Shown: positions 30,527-40,590 of the stretch, piece by piece
How positions within the stretch are numbered: position 1 is the stretch's first letter
Layout: the number at the start of each line of letters is the position of its first letter
Source of the DNA: Psychrobacillus sp. NEAU-3TGS
GTDB taxonomy: Bacteria; Bacillota; Bacilli; Bacillales_A; Planococcaceae
DNA: 64,000 nt
Reading direction: 5' to 3'
Assembly (NCBI RefSeq): GCF_029955155.1
Contig: NZ_JAPNOZ010000006.1
Coordinates: 186,001 to 250,000 of the forward strand
Position numbers and translations under genes: made by a program
The notes under the pieces: generated by a model
Told to the model about the DNA's origin: nothing
The model's database searches: none
What the model saw: only the letters and a program-made list of their open reading frames with translations

Positions 30527-30541
30527 ATTTAAATCCCCTTC

Positions 30542-31105
30542 TTATATACCTTTACAAAACTTTAAAAGCGAATCATATTGATCTTTGTCTTGAAATAGCT
30601 CAAGCATTTGGCCTACCGATACTGCAAACTCAGCAAATGCTGTGCCTTTAGCGGTGATCAACCGAGGACTTACTTCTAAATCTTTTCCAGTATAAATAGA
30701 CTGTGAAAAAATGTTTTCATTATTTTCAAAGGTACTCTGATTACATGTAAACTCCCGATTCTCTAAGATTCCGGCTTTTCCAAGCAATACTGCAGAAGCG
30801 CATATAGAGGCAATAGGAATACCCAAATTAAATGCTTCTACTAGCTTAGCAGTAATACTCTCTTCATTTACAATAGCAGAGACACCATCTCCTCCTGAAA
30901 TGAGAATTAATGAAAACTCCGACACATTTATATCCGATAAAGCCCCTTCTACTTTAGTCCATAACCCGGCTATACTTTCAACATCTTCTCCATCAACGGA
31001 TACTGTAGTCACCGTATATTTACCGATTTTTCTCAGCAAAAATAAAGCATGTGCAATTTCAAAATCGGCATATTGAGGATAAGCAAAGAATAAAATCTTT
31101 TTCAT
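30542..31105 (-). CDS. DJ-1/PfpI family protein
   Basis: 187 residues, flavodoxin-like fold. The nucleophile elbow is ASICASAVLLGKAGIL near residue 100 with Cys as likely nucleophile, and the conserved acid lies in the early block QYADFEIAHALF. Family members are glyoxalase-like, chaperone or transcription-linked, and no choice can be made. Followed closely by the nucleotidyltransferase gene. Confidence 0.85.
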   Translation of the reverse strand: MKKILFFAYPQYADFEIAHALFLLRKIGKYTVTTVSVDGEDVESIAGLWTKVEGALSDINVSEFSLILISGGDGVSAIVNEESITAKLVEAFNLGIPIASICASAVLLGKAGILENREFTCNQSTFENNENIFSQSIYTGKDLEVSPRLITAKGTAFAEFAVSVGQMLELFQDKDQYDSLLKFCKGI

Positions 31106-31178
31106 AAAAAACCACTCCTACAATAATATTTCTAGCTTTATCTCATGTTCCTAAAGCAATAGAAAAGCCAACATTCAT

Positions 31179-31637
31179 TTAAATGTTGACTTGCATTCTT
31201 CCAATCGAAAAATAATAAAAGTAAGTGGACTCTTTAATAAATCCAATTTTTTCATATAGCTTTTGCGCATTCACATTATCTGCAGCCGTCTCTAGTAAAA
31301 TACCTTTTGCTTCTGATTCCTCAGCAAACGCAATTGCCCTTCTTATTAGCTTTTCTGCTACGCCTTTTCTTCGTGCCGTTTCTTTCACATATAAATCATT
31401 TAACACCCAGGATCTTTTCATGCTTACAGATGAAAAGGAAGGAAATAATTGTGTAAAGCCAACAGGATTCCCTTCATCGAAGGCTAGGAAAATAACGGAT
31501 TCGTTTTTTATTAATCTTTCTTCTAAAAACTCTCTTGCGCCTTTAAGATCCGATGCTTGTTTGTAAAATTGTCTGTATAAGTCGAAAAGTTCCACTAGGG
31601 AATCAAGATCATTACTCGTTGCTTGATGAATGTTCAT
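31179..31637 (-). CDS. GNAT family N-acetyltransferase
   Basis: 152 residues. Acetyl-CoA binding motif A is ARRKGVAEKLIRRAIAFAEE near residues 88-107, and motif B is NVNAQKLYEKIGFIKES. The acceptor is unknown. Stands alone between the DJ-1 and GyrI-like genes. Confidence 0.85.
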   Translation of the reverse strand: MNIHQATSNDLDSLVELFDLYRQFYKQASDLKGAREFLEERLIKNESVIFLAFDEGNPVGFTQLFPSFSSVSMKRSWVLNDLYVKETARRKGVAEKLIRRAIAFAEESEAKGILLETAADNVNAQKLYEKIGFIKESTYFYYFSIGRMQVNI

Positions 31638-31711
31638 ATATGATAAACTCCTTATTTCACTATTATTTTGTTCTTTATCAGCATTTCATAACCATTTTCA
31701 ATAGAAACATT

Positions 31712-32185
31712 TTAGATAACCGTATCTAATAGTAATACATCTACATTTTTGGGATCTTGCCAACTATAATATATTTCTAAATGCCATTTATCCTTCAGCC
31801 TTTTTAACCCCTTTTCTTCTATCCACTTATGTAAAGTTTCATAAGAATTTCTAATCATATTGTTCGAACCTGTATGCCTAATAGCTCCATATTTTTGGGA
31901 AGGAACAGTTAAAACGACCATACCTTCTGGGATATTTTCATATTCTTTTACTTCCACACAAACCCAGTAACCGTCCTCTTCATCAGTAGTATTATCAACA
32001 ACGAACGCCCCTATTTGAAAAGACGGATTAATTACTTGTTTAATTTCATCAATTCGTTGTTGTAATTCCATGGACGCTTTAGGAATTTCATTAATATATT
32101 GATCTCCTAGGCATTGCACTCGAAGTCCTACTAATTTCATCTCATCTAATTCTTTGATGGTCTGTTGAAAACGATGTTCCGACAT
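31712..32185 (-). CDS. GyrI-like / AraC effector-binding domain protein
   Basis: 157 residues, a stand-alone small-molecule binding domain: MKLVGLRVQCLGD, then IGAFVVDNTTDEEDGYWVCV and VPSQKYGAIRHTGSNNMI. No DNA-binding part. Such proteins bind drugs or hydrolyse cyclopropanoid toxins. Another member of this fold lies at 41656-42135. Confidence 0.78.
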   Translation of the reverse strand: MSEHRFQQTIKELDEMKLVGLRVQCLGDQYINEIPKASMELQQRIDEIKQVINPSFQIGAFVVDNTTDEEDGYWVCVEVKEYENIPEGMVVLTVPSQKYGAIRHTGSNNMIRNSYETLHKWIEEKGLKRLKDKWHLEIYYSWQDPKNVDVLLLDTVI

Positions 32186-32293
32186 AGTGATCCCCCTTCT
32201 TAAAAATACTTTATCTTTTTATCTCTATTTCAATTCTTCACTCCTGCTCAAAACTCCTTTATCTTATGATAAGCTTAGTTTGAGGTGAATCGT

Positions 32294-33210
32294 ATGAAAC
32301 GAAAACCAATCTATGTAGAAATAGCGCTATTGAGGCAGAAATGGATAAATTATGGGAAGCAACACAGACACCAGAGCAACATGAACAATGGGATCTTCGC
32401 TTTTCTTCTATTACCTATTTACCAAAACAAGAGGATGAGCCGCAGCATTTTGAATATAAAACGAATATTGGATTTGGATTAAATATTGCGGGATGGGGAA
32501 AAAGTGTTGGTACTTTTCATGCAAAAGACGATTCCCGAACATCTTCCTTGCACTTTGGGACAGACCAAGCAATTTCCATTATTCGTGAAGGAAAAGGGTA
32601 CTGGAAGTATAAGCCTAAACAAAACTCGATCCAATTTCTGACGCAATATGATTATGAAACGAATTTTGGTGCAATAGGTAGATTTTTCGACCATCTTATT
32701 TTCCGTCCTCTCATTGGTTGGGCGACTGCATTAAGCTTTGATGTATTAAAGAGATGGCTTGAAAAAGGGGAAGCCCCAATTTCACAGTATCGGCGATTTT
32801 TTAGTTATTGGATGATTACTATCCTGTTCGCCTTTATATGGATATATCAAGGGTTAGTCCCAAAACTAATAATGATGCATCCCGAAGAGATTAGCATGAC
32901 GAGCAGTTTGTTGTCCACAAGTGGAAGCGAGGCATATAGCCTTGTAGCGACAATTGGCATGGCAGAAATAATCTTTGGATTTATTTGGTTACTTTATCAT
33001 CATAAAAAAAGATTACTAAAAATACAGTTATACCTTTTTCCGTTGCTTACTTTATCCGCCATTATCGCAGAGCCAGCTAGTATGAGTCATCCATTTAATC
33101 CTATAACTTTTAACATCACTTTATTCGTTCTTTCTATTATTGGATTTTTTACCAGCCATGATATTCCGACTGCTACAAGCTGCAAACGAACGAGAAAAGG
33201 AGTTAAATGA
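32294..33210 (+). pseudogene. SRPBCC-family membrane protein, frameshifted near 32325
   Basis: The ATG at 32294 follows GAGGTG and reads MKRKPIYVEI, then runs out of frame. The body (from 32341, MDKLWEATQTPEQHEQWDLR onward) continues the same family: an SRPBCC lipid-binding fold followed by about four membrane spans. A GC duplication at ATAGCGCT would explain it: ATA GCT ATT GAG GCA GAA ATG gives IAIEAEM. It directly precedes the DUF4166 gene and YndJ, apparently one operon. The 289-residue body could be translated from 32341, but no ribosome site is seen. Confidence 0.72.
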
Positions 33211-33821
33211 ATGACTATCTATCAAGAAATATTAGGAGAACAGTTTGAAAAACTTCATCCAATGCTCAAAAAAGATACGCGCTTCCCAAAGGAAAACCTT
33301 TTAAAGCGACAGGTATCATGAAAAAAATAAGCGGTGGTCCTAAATGGCTGTCCCCCTTCTTTTTACTAGCTACTTGCTGGAAGTTTCTATTTCCAGAGCA
33401 AGGAGAGAACATTCCTTTTAAGATTGTTAATACAACAAGAACCGGTCCAAACGGAGAGCAACAAGTCCACTGGGAAAGAACTTTTCAGTTCCCAAAAAAG
33501 AAAAGATATTTTAATGCGCTGATGAGTCTAGATTCGGATAAAAGCGTCGTAAAGGATTATTTAGGCGAACCAAGTTTATTTTATTCCGAGTTAGTTTTCT
33601 TTGTTTCCGAAAAAGGACATATGCGAATTGAGTCACGAAAGCAACGATTCGTTGTGGGACCTATTGAGATTCCTTTACCTAAAGTGTTTCAAGGTAACGT
33701 CCAGGTAACGGAATACTATATAGAAGAAAGAGATATTTTTTCTATACATGTCTTCATAACAAACCCATTAATCGGTGCCTTATTTGAATATGAAGGAGAA
33801 TTTCAAGCCGATGACTTTTAA
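33211..33821 (+). pseudogene. DUF4166 protein, frameshifted near 33288
   Basis: ATG at 33211 directly follows the upstream stop and reads MTIYQEILGEQFEKLHPMLK, then ends early. From 33318 the DUF4166 core follows in another frame (MKKISGGPKWLSPFF, then GENIPFKIVNTTRTGPNGEQ). Adding one A at CCCAAAGG restores RFPKGKPFKATGIMKKISGG. Length when joined about 203. Next gene, YndJ, overlaps its end by 11 bases. Confidence 0.78.
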
Positions 33822-35358
33822 GCAAATTGCATTTTTACCTATTATTTTATTTGTAGTAGCGTTACTTTTTTCAGTAGGACCATGGTATTTTTTAATGTTG
33901 ACCGTCGCCCAGCTTGTATTTGTGCCTGTCACTTTACAATTGATCTTAAAAAAAGAAAAGCAATATTATTATTTTGCCGTACCTGCTTTTCTGTCGATAT
34001 TTATTTTACAAGTCACACCACAGACTAAACTGGATGTTATATTTGCAGCTATTTATCTACTTTTTACATTTGTAATTGCTTTATATGGATTTAGACGTTT
34101 CATAAGAAGAGGCTTTATATACTTAGAGGAATTTGCAATTGACGCTGGGATGATGTATTTATTCATCGGGGGTATGTGGTTCTTTGCCTATATAGCAAAA
34201 ATTGATACTGGATTTTCGCCTTTACTTACTTGGTTAACAGGCATTCATTTTCATTATTCTTCCTTTTTATTACCCGTTTTTATTGGTTTTCTCGGTCGTT
34301 TATATAAGACAATTGGTTACAAAATAGTTTGTACTATTATATTAGTCTCTCCAATTATTGTTGCACTTGGTATTACATTTGCACCTTGGCTGGAAGTTGT
34401 TTCAGTACTTCTTTATATTATCGGGATTTACGGTTTGATTGTATTAACTTTGAAAGCGACTTTTCCAAGTTCTCTTCAGAAAATAGGTGTGCTCGTATCA
34501 TTTGGATCATTAGCAGTTACGATTATTTTTTCTTTGTTGTACGCGGCGAGAGTTACTACTGTAAACATCGATTTTATGTTGCGTTTCCATGGTTTAGTGA
34601 ACTGTGTTTTATTTGCGCTATGTGGGATTATCAGTTGGGCTAAAGTAACACCTACTTCTAAGGAACAAGGCTGGCACTTTCCTATAAGTAACATAAAAGG
34701 AGCACAGAAAATCGGCGAACAAATTTTAATCAAACATAAGGGAAAACAGCAATACAAAGGTCTTGTTGACGATATGAATATATATGTAGAAAAAAATAAT
34801 CTACCCTCTACCATTATAGACTTTTATGAAAATACATCCGATTACAAACTGTTTTCGGAAGTCCACTGGCATAGTTGGTTTAAGCAATTTGCCGCGGTCT
34901 ATCGAATGGTTAGTAAAAAAGTACAACAACTTAATCTGCCATTTTCCAATAAACAAATGGAAATGATAGGAGATATAATTGCAATAAAAGACGGACGTGT
35001 AAAAACAAGAGCATGGGTACGTAAAATAGAAAAAGATGTGATTTTTGTCGCCCTCTACTCATCACATCAAACTAACAATAAATCTTATATGAATATTGCG
35101 TTGCCACTACCCTGGTCATCAATGATCGGCATTCTAGAACTTCAACGTTATGGGGAAAGGCTCCTTTTAACAAGTAGAGGAAGAAATGAATCGGACGCCG
35201 GGATTTATTTGGCATTTGGTAAATCTATATTTAAATTACCACTACAGGAGCAGTTTCTAATAGAAGAAATTAAGGAAGGTCAGCTACTTGCCAAACATCA
35301 AATGCGGATATTTTCCTTACGTTTTTTAACAATCAATTATACTATTTACTTAAAGTAA
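33811..35358 (+). CDS. yndJ: YndJ-family membrane protein
   Basis: 515 residues from the ATG at 33811, preceded by AAGGAG at 12 bases; the ATG at 33775 lies within DUF4166. The first 290 residues contain about nine or ten membrane spans, and the last 220 form a soluble domain (HWHSWFKQFAAVYRMVSKKV). The arrangement with SRPBCC and DUF4166 genes matches other Bacillales. Function unknown; intact although both upstream partners are broken. Confidence 0.75.
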   Translation: MTFKQIAFLPIILFVVALLFSVGPWYFLMLTVAQLVFVPVTLQLILKKEKQYYYFAVPAFLSIFILQVTPQTKLDVIFAAIYLLFTFVIALYGFRRFIRRGFIYLEEFAIDAGMMYLFIGGMWFFAYIAKIDTGFSPLLTWLTGIHFHYSSFLLPVFIGFLGRLYKTIGYKIVCTIILVSPIIVALGITFAPWLEVVSVLLYIIGIYGLIVLTLKATFPSSLQKIGVLVSFGSLAVTIIFSLLYAARVTTVNIDFMLRFHGLVNCVLFALCGIISWAKVTPTSKEQGWHFPISNIKGAQKIGEQILIKHKGKQQYKGLVDDMNIYVEKNNLPSTIIDFYENTSDYKLFSEVHWHSWFKQFAAVYRMVSKKVQQLNLPFSNKQMEMIGDIIAIKDGRVKTRAWVRKIEKDVIFVALYSSHQTNNKSYMNIALPLPWSSMIGILELQRYGERLLLTSRGRNESDAGIYLAFGKSIFKLPLQEQFLIEEIKEGQLLAKHQMRIFSLRFLTINYTIYLK

Positions 35359-35474
35359 GGCTAAAGAAGCTACCAAGAAGATTAGTGTAGGAAAATTTTA
35401 TTTTCCAGGAAGTTGTACAATTAGTCCGCTGTGAATATGATGCAAAGACATCATTTTAACGGAGGGCTACTTTT

Positions 35475-36100
35475 ATGAGTTCATTATTTACATACTTCTT
35501 TTTAGGTGTTTCGTTAGCAGCACCGATTGGCCCTGTGAAAGCAACCTTATTAAACAAAGGGATTAAGGATGGTTTTTTTCATGCATGGTTTTTTGGTCTT
35601 GGAGCAATAGCAACCGATATTTTGTACATGCTCATGGTATATTTTGGAGTAGCTCAGTTTATTGATTCTCCTTTTATGAAGACCTTCCTTTGGTCATTTG
35701 GTTTTTTCGTTCTAATGTATACAGGAATTGAAAACTTACTCACTTTACACACTATTTCAATGGATGCTAAATACCGTAAAACAGTGCGTCTAAGACAATC
35801 TTTTCTATCTGGGCTTTTAATGGCATTCTTGAATCCATTAACTATCCTTTTTGGCTAGGCATATATGGATCCATATTAGTAAGTGGCGGCGGAAAATTAA
35901 CAGGAATCGAAATTATTTTTTTTAGTGTCACCATATTGCTCGGAATTACGCTCGTAGATTTAATCATGTCTACTATATCGAGTGGTTCACGAAAGGTATT
36001 GTCAACTTCCTTTTTAAAAACAGTTTCATTAATTTCTTCTCTGTCTATGATTGGTTTCGGTATATACTTTGGCATCCAAGCTTATCACTCCCTGTTTTAA
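35475..36100 (+). pseudogene. LysE/RhtB-type amino acid exporter, frameshifted near 35850
   Basis: The first 127 residues (LGVSLAAPIGPVKATLLNKG onward) end at ATC CTT TTT GGC TAG. One extra T in the run of five at 35848-35852 would give NPLTILFWLGIYGS and then 82 further LysE-like residues to the stop at 36098-36100. Joined length about 208, the family norm, with six spans. GGAGGG lies 8 bases before the ATG. Confidence 0.85.
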
Positions 36101-36188
36101 CCATCTTCACCTTAAGTATAATAACAAGACGCCAGGACACCATACCTTTAATGATTGAACACAATCAAAAGATCATTGAGGTGTGCAA

Positions 36189-37421
36189 ATGGAAACAGGA
36201 AACAATCAAGGGAATAAAGTTAGTATTTGGTGTATAGTAAGTATGGCCTCAATCCCTCTCGTTATGACACTTGGAAATTCTATGCTTATTCCAGTTCTAC
36301 CGATATTGGAAAATAAAGTTGGGATTACTTCTTTTCAGTCGAGTATGATTATTACCAGCTATTCTGTTGCTGCCATATTTCTCATACCAGTAGCTGGTTA
36401 TCTTTCAGATCGTTTTGGTAGAAAGATGGTTATTTTACCGAGTCTAATTCTTGCACTAATCGGAGGTCTCATCGCCGGTTTTGCTTCATGGAAACTGGAT
36501 AGCCCTTTTACATGGATTATAATCGGTCGAATCTTGCAAGGTGTAGGGGCATCCGGTGCTATGCCTATTGTATTGCCGCTTGTTGGGGATCTATATAAGG
36601 ATGATGAGGAAAAAACAAGTTCTTGTTTAGGAATTATTGAAACCTCCAATACGTTTGGTAAAGTGTTGAGTCCAATTCTCGGATCTTTATTTGCCGCTTT
36701 TTTATGGTTTTTACCGTTCTTTTCTATATCCTTCTTTAGCCTAATCTCCATCATATTAATATTCTTCTTTGTAAAGGTACCAAAAGAAAAAGATGATCCA
36801 GTTAAATTAAATGATTTTTTATCTAACTTAAAGAAAACGTTCAAACAGGAAGGTAAATGGTTGTTCACCGTATTTCTGAATGGGCTGTTTGCTATGCTAA
36901 TATTATTTGGCGTGCTATTTTTTCTGTCTGAAAATCTAGAGAAAACGCATGATATTAAAGGAATAAAAAAGGGTTTTGTTTTAGCCATTCCTCTTTTATT
37001 GCTGTGCATAGCTTCATATCTCACGGGTCGAAATCTTAAAGGAAAATTAAAGACGATCAAAAAAATGATGATTGCTTGTTTAATCGGTACATCGGCAAGT
37101 GTCCTATTTGTCGGTTATACAAGTAAAAAACTAATCCTTTTGTTAGTTGTAACGAGCATACTAGGAATTTCGATTGGTGCACTACTACCTGCGCTAGATG
37201 CCATAATAACCGAAAATATAGAAAAAGAACAAAGAGGTACAGTTTCCTCTTTTTATAGTTCTGCTAGGTTTATCGGGGTTGCCGCCGGTCCTCCTGTGAT
37301 GTCACTTGTGATGAATAACTATCTTAATGTAAGTTATATTACTGCTGGTGTGCTAGGAGTTATTCTTTTATTCATCGTATTGAGGTTTATAAAAGTGGAG
37401 GAAATTGAAACAAAATCATAA
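36189..37421 (+). CDS. MFS drug efflux transporter (DHA1 type)
   Basis: 410 residues from the ATG at 36189, with GAGGTG 5 bases upstream. Twelve spans expected; motif A GYLSDRFGRKMVIL near residue 75, motif B-like IIIGRILQGVGASGAMPIVL near 110. Proton-driven export of drugs or metabolites is the family role; the substrate is unknown. A bidirectional terminator follows. Confidence 0.85.
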   Translation: METGNNQGNKVSIWCIVSMASIPLVMTLGNSMLIPVLPILENKVGITSFQSSMIITSYSVAAIFLIPVAGYLSDRFGRKMVILPSLILALIGGLIAGFASWKLDSPFTWIIIGRILQGVGASGAMPIVLPLVGDLYKDDEEKTSSCLGIIETSNTFGKVLSPILGSLFAAFLWFLPFFSISFFSLISIILIFFFVKVPKEKDDPVKLNDFLSNLKKTFKQEGKWLFTVFLNGLFAMLILFGVLFFLSENLEKTHDIKGIKKGFVLAIPLLLLCIASYLTGRNLKGKLKTIKKMMIACLIGTSASVLFVGYTSKKLILLLVVTSILGISIGALLPALDAIITENIEKEQRGTVSSFYSSARFIGVAAGPPVMSLVMNNYLNVSYITAGVLGVILLFIVLRFIKVEEIETKS

Positions 37422-37436
37422 TGTATAGACGAATTT

Positions 37437-37466
37437 GGACCGAATAGTCATTAGACTAATCGGTCC
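37437..37466. terminator. Bidirectional terminator between converging genes
   Basis: GGACCGAATAGTC (37437-37449) pairs with GACTAATCGGTCC (37454-37466), T-rich downstream on the plus strand. It overlaps the 3' end of the converging methyltransferase gene. Confidence 0.8.
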
Positions 37467-38241
37467 TCTTTTCTCCAACTTTTTTACATACATAGATCAT
37501 TTCATAGCTGCCGTTACTAATAGGATTCCCATTCCAATCTTTTAGTACCTGTATAATAGCAAATCCATTATCAGCTAATAGCCTTTCCATTTCCAGTGGA
37601 TATGTATATCGCAAGCTTATATTCGTTCTTTTTTCATCCACCATTTTTCCATCGTCGTTTTTATATTTTCTAATCGTCGTATAGTGTTGCATTTGATTTA
37701 ATGCATCATAATTGCTAATGGTATAAACGTCGACTTCTTTATGACAACTTGGATCGTTATACGTTTTCCAATACTCTTCCGTACTTGGCTGCAGCAACTC
37801 TTCTGCACTTGGAAATCTCGTTCCGAAAATAAACAATCCATCTTCTTCTAAATGTTGATGGGTAGAGGACAAAAGTTTATCCTGCAATTCATTTGTATGG
37901 AAATGCTGAAGAGAGTTTCCGACCATATAGATTAAAGGACTTTTACAATTTAAATCTAATTGCGTACAGTCTTGTTCTACCCATTTAATATGAACATTTT
38001 GTTCTTTTGCCTTTTTTTTCGCTAGTTCAAGCATACCTGCATGTAAATCGACACCTATTAAATCGAAGCCCTTACTAGCTAAAGGAATAGTAATTCTTCC
38101 TGTGCCACAAGCTAAGTCAATAATAGGTCCAGCTTTCTTAGAAGCCCACTCCATTAAGAATGGTAATTCCCCTAGATATGCATTATTTTCGATGTCATAT
38201 GAAACTGGATCATCGTATTCTTCTAGATTGTCTATAAACAT
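37456..38241 (-). CDS. Class I SAM-dependent methyltransferase
   Basis: 261 residues. Motif I IIDLACGTGRITIPLASKG near residues 40-58, motif II LIGVDLHAGML, and a post-motif GNSLQHF near 108. Small-molecule type; substrate unknown. Last gene of a four-gene set with a metalloprotease, an amidase and a nudix hydrolase, 28 bases after the protease. Confidence 0.85.
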   Translation of the reverse strand: MFIDNLEEYDDPVSYDIENNAYLGELPFLMEWASKKAGPIIDLACGTGRITIPLASKGFDLIGVDLHAGMLELAKKKAKEQNVHIKWVEQDCTQLDLNCKSPLIYMVGNSLQHFHTNELQDKLLSSTHQHLEEDGLFIFGTRFPSAEELLQPSTEEYWKTYNDPSCHKEVDVYTISNYDALNQMQHYTTIRKYKNDDGKMVDEKRTNISLRYTYPLEMERLLADNGFAIIQVLKDWNGNPISNGSYEMIYVCKKVGEKRTD

Positions 38242-38269
38242 TATATTCTCCTTGTCTAAAATGCTTTAT

Positions 38270-39115
38270 TCATAATAATTGAAACAGCCATTGCTTGACT
38301 TGTTCTTCAAATCTTTTATCCTTCCATGCCACAATAGCTTCCTTTTCTCCAATTTCCTTCAATTGAGATTGAAAAAACAAATCCCCTAAAAAATAGGCCA
38401 ATCTACTGTATCCAAACTTTTTTCCACCATTGATGGAAAACCATTCATAAAATAATGCTTCACGAGTTAAGACTTCGTAGTCCTTAGCAAATGCTTTTTT
38501 TATGGTTTCTGCATTATCTTTTGCAAAATTTAACCATTCATCCCCATCACCGTTATAAGAAAAGTAGATGGAAGGATGTACATTTGGAGCTGTTTGTCGT
38601 GAGAAATGTGTCGCTACTCCTTCTCGGTAAAGCCCAATTAGTAAACTTGTCCAATGGACGGCTGGCCAATCCATTCCAGCGCGATCTGAAATAATATTTT
38701 GCGCTGCATGACCAAATTCGTGCGCAACCATTACGCGTAAATGATCAGGCTCCGGCGATAACTTTTCTAAAGCAAACGTAATGTCCGGAATAATCTGGTG
38801 ATTGGTATAAGCATTTGATCCAAACCCACCAACGATTAAGTTTATATCGACAGGAAAAGTAATTTGGTACAACTTTTCATATTCCTTTGCTATCTCATCA
38901 ATCACAGGCACTATATTTTCATGCACTTGTTTAATCGCAGCAAAATACTGTGGGTATGTCCTTATCGATTCAGTATGTCTTTCCTCGGTGTCTTTGCAAT
39001 GCAATGGAAAATAGTGCGCAAAAATAATCGGATATTTCGCATAGTAATCTCTTAGAAAGTCCATAGATGGTTTATAATTACGAAGAAAATGTGGAACTGT
39101 ATCAATGATTTTCAC
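38270..39115 (-). CDS. Zinc-dependent protease-like protein (HExxH)
   Basis: 281 residues. VAHEFGHAAQN near residue 130 is an HExxH zinc motif; a possible third ligand is the Glu in YREGVATHFS near 165. No signal peptide, so cytosolic. Resembles DUF2268-type predicted proteases but this is from memory. Lies 14 bases after the amidase gene. Confidence 0.72.
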   Translation of the reverse strand: MKIIDTVPHFLRNYKPSMDFLRDYYAKYPIIFAHYFPLHCKDTEERHTESIRTYPQYFAAIKQVHENIVPVIDEIAKEYEKLYQITFPVDINLIVGGFGSNAYTNHQIIPDITFALEKLSPEPDHLRVMVAHEFGHAAQNIISDRAGMDWPAVHWTSLLIGLYREGVATHFSRQTAPNVHPSIYFSYNGDGDEWLNFAKDNAETIKKAFAKDYEVLTREALFYEWFSINGGKKFGYSRLAYFLGDLFFQSQLKEIGEKEAIVAWKDKRFEEQVKQWLFQLL

Positions 39116-39129
39116 TTTATTATTCTCCT

Positions 39130-40590
39130 TTAAACTAGAATGGGACTTTTACGATGCTTAGTGGCTTGCTCAAAAGCATAAGCAAGTTTGATTAGTACTC
39201 CTTCGCTAAAAGCTGTACCTGCGAAAGTAACACCAAATGGTCTTCCACCTTTCATATATCCTGCTGGTATCGCGATGGAAGGATATCCCGCTTTCGCGGA
39301 AATAGTTGAACCAATGTAAGCTGGAAAAAGAATGGCATCTAAATCATATTTTTTTAATGCATAGTCAATACCTTGTTCTTGAGAAAAATACAAATCCTCT
39401 AATTTTGCTTTCAAATACTCCGGATTTCTTAAAGTATTGGAAAACCGTTCTCTATTTTCCAACTTATCTTGTCCATACTTTAACGCCTTTTCTCCTATTG
39501 TTTTATTATATTGAATTAATTCACTAATAGAATGAACAGGTAGTTGAGGAGGCAATTTAGAAAGATAATTATCTAAGCTATGCTTCAATTCATATAACGA
39601 GACTCCCCAACTCCAGTCTCTGTGGAAAGAAGGGATATCGATATCATTAATAACCGTTGCTCCTTTGTCGCTGAGAATTTGAACAGTATTTTTAAATAAC
39701 GCTTCATCATACTCATCAGATTCTCCTGAAATAGCATGGAATACACCAATTCTCGCACCATTTAAACCATTGGGGTCTAAATAAATGGAATAATCCTGCT
39801 CATCCCTTCCTTCGCTTTTAAAAGTAGCAGGATCTAGTTCGTCTACACCGGTTAACGCTCCTAATAATATAGCTGCATCTGTGACTGTCCTTGCAATCGG
39901 GCCTGCCGTATCTTGAGAATATGTAAAAGGGATAATACCAGTACGACTTACTAAGCCGACAGTAGGTTTAATACCAACTACAGAATTTTGAATGGCCGGA
40001 CTAAGAATAGATGCGTCTGTCTCTGTGCCTATAGATAAAACAGAAAAATTTGCAGCAACCGCTACCGCAGAGCCTGAACTTGATCCTCCAACAAAAAGAT
40101 TTTCATCCCCATAAGGGTTTCTTACTTGGCCTCCTCTTGCACTATAACCTGCCCACATTTCTGATGACATTGCGTTAGATAACTCTGTCATATTCGCCTT
40201 ACCTAGAATCACTGCGCCAGCTTTTCGTAGCTTTTCCACAAGGAATGCATCTTTATCGCTAATATTATTTTCTAAAGCTAATGTTCCGGCACTTGTATGC
40301 ATAGAATCGTTTGTTTCAATATTATCTTTCAGTAAAACCGGAATACCATGTAAAGGTCCTCTTGCTCCTTTTATTGTTCTTTCATAATCCAAAGCTTCCG
40401 CGATAAAAATAGCATCTGGATTAATTTCTAAAATGGAATTAATTTTTAATCCGTCTTGGTCATATTTTGCAATCCTAAATAAATAGTACATAACTAATTC
40501 TTTTGATGTAATTTCTCCGCTTTCCATACCTTTTTGTATGTCTTGAATGGTTAATTCATCTTTGAAAAATTCATTAAACCTAATTTCCAT
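39130..40590 (-). CDS. Amidase signature family protein
   Basis: 486 residues. The Ser-cisSer-Lys triad is visible: Lys in GIPVLLKDNIE, cis-Ser and the nucleophile Ser in the segment GGSSSGSAVAVAANFS and GTETDASILSPA. Not next to gatC or gatB, so probably not the GatA subunit; likely hydrolyses a small amide. The start overlaps the nudix stop by one base (TAATG). Confidence 0.9.
   Translation of the reverse strand: MEIRFNEFFKDELTIQDIQKGMESGEITSKELVMYYLFRIAKYDQDGLKINSILEINPDAIFIAEALDYERTIKGARGPLHGIPVLLKDNIETNDSMHTSAGTLALENNISDKDAFLVEKLRKAGAVILGKANMTELSNAMSSEMWAGYSARGGQVRNPYGDENLFVGGSSSGSAVAVAANFSVLSIGTETDASILSPAIQNSVVGIKPTVGLVSRTGIIPFTYSQDTAGPIARTVTDAAILLGALTGVDELDPATFKSEGRDEQDYSIYLDPNGLNGARIGVFHAISGESDEYDEALFKNTVQILSDKGATVINDIDIPSFHRDWSWGVSLYELKHSLDNYLSKLPPQLPVHSISELIQYNKTIGEKALKYGQDKLENRERFSNTLRNPEYLKAKLEDLYFSQEQGIDYALKKYDLDAILFPAYIGSTISAKAGYPSIAIPAGYMKGGRPFGVTFAGTAFSEGVLIKLAYAFEQATKHRKSPILV

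Noticed and set aside
35391-35407. Terminator after YndJ (GGAAAATTTTATTTTCC)
   Set aside because: The stem is short and all A-T in the middle and no T-run follows, so I do not count it.
36398-37060. 220-residue minus-strand frame inside the MFS gene
   Set aside because: Antisense shadow of a transporter with clear MFS motifs; composition follows the complement of hydrophobic codons.
36189-37421. Mobile or horizontally acquired resistance island including ANT-like and MFS genes
   Set aside because: No transposase, integrase, attachment site or flanking repeats were found from 28 to 38 kb, and base composition looks like the rest.
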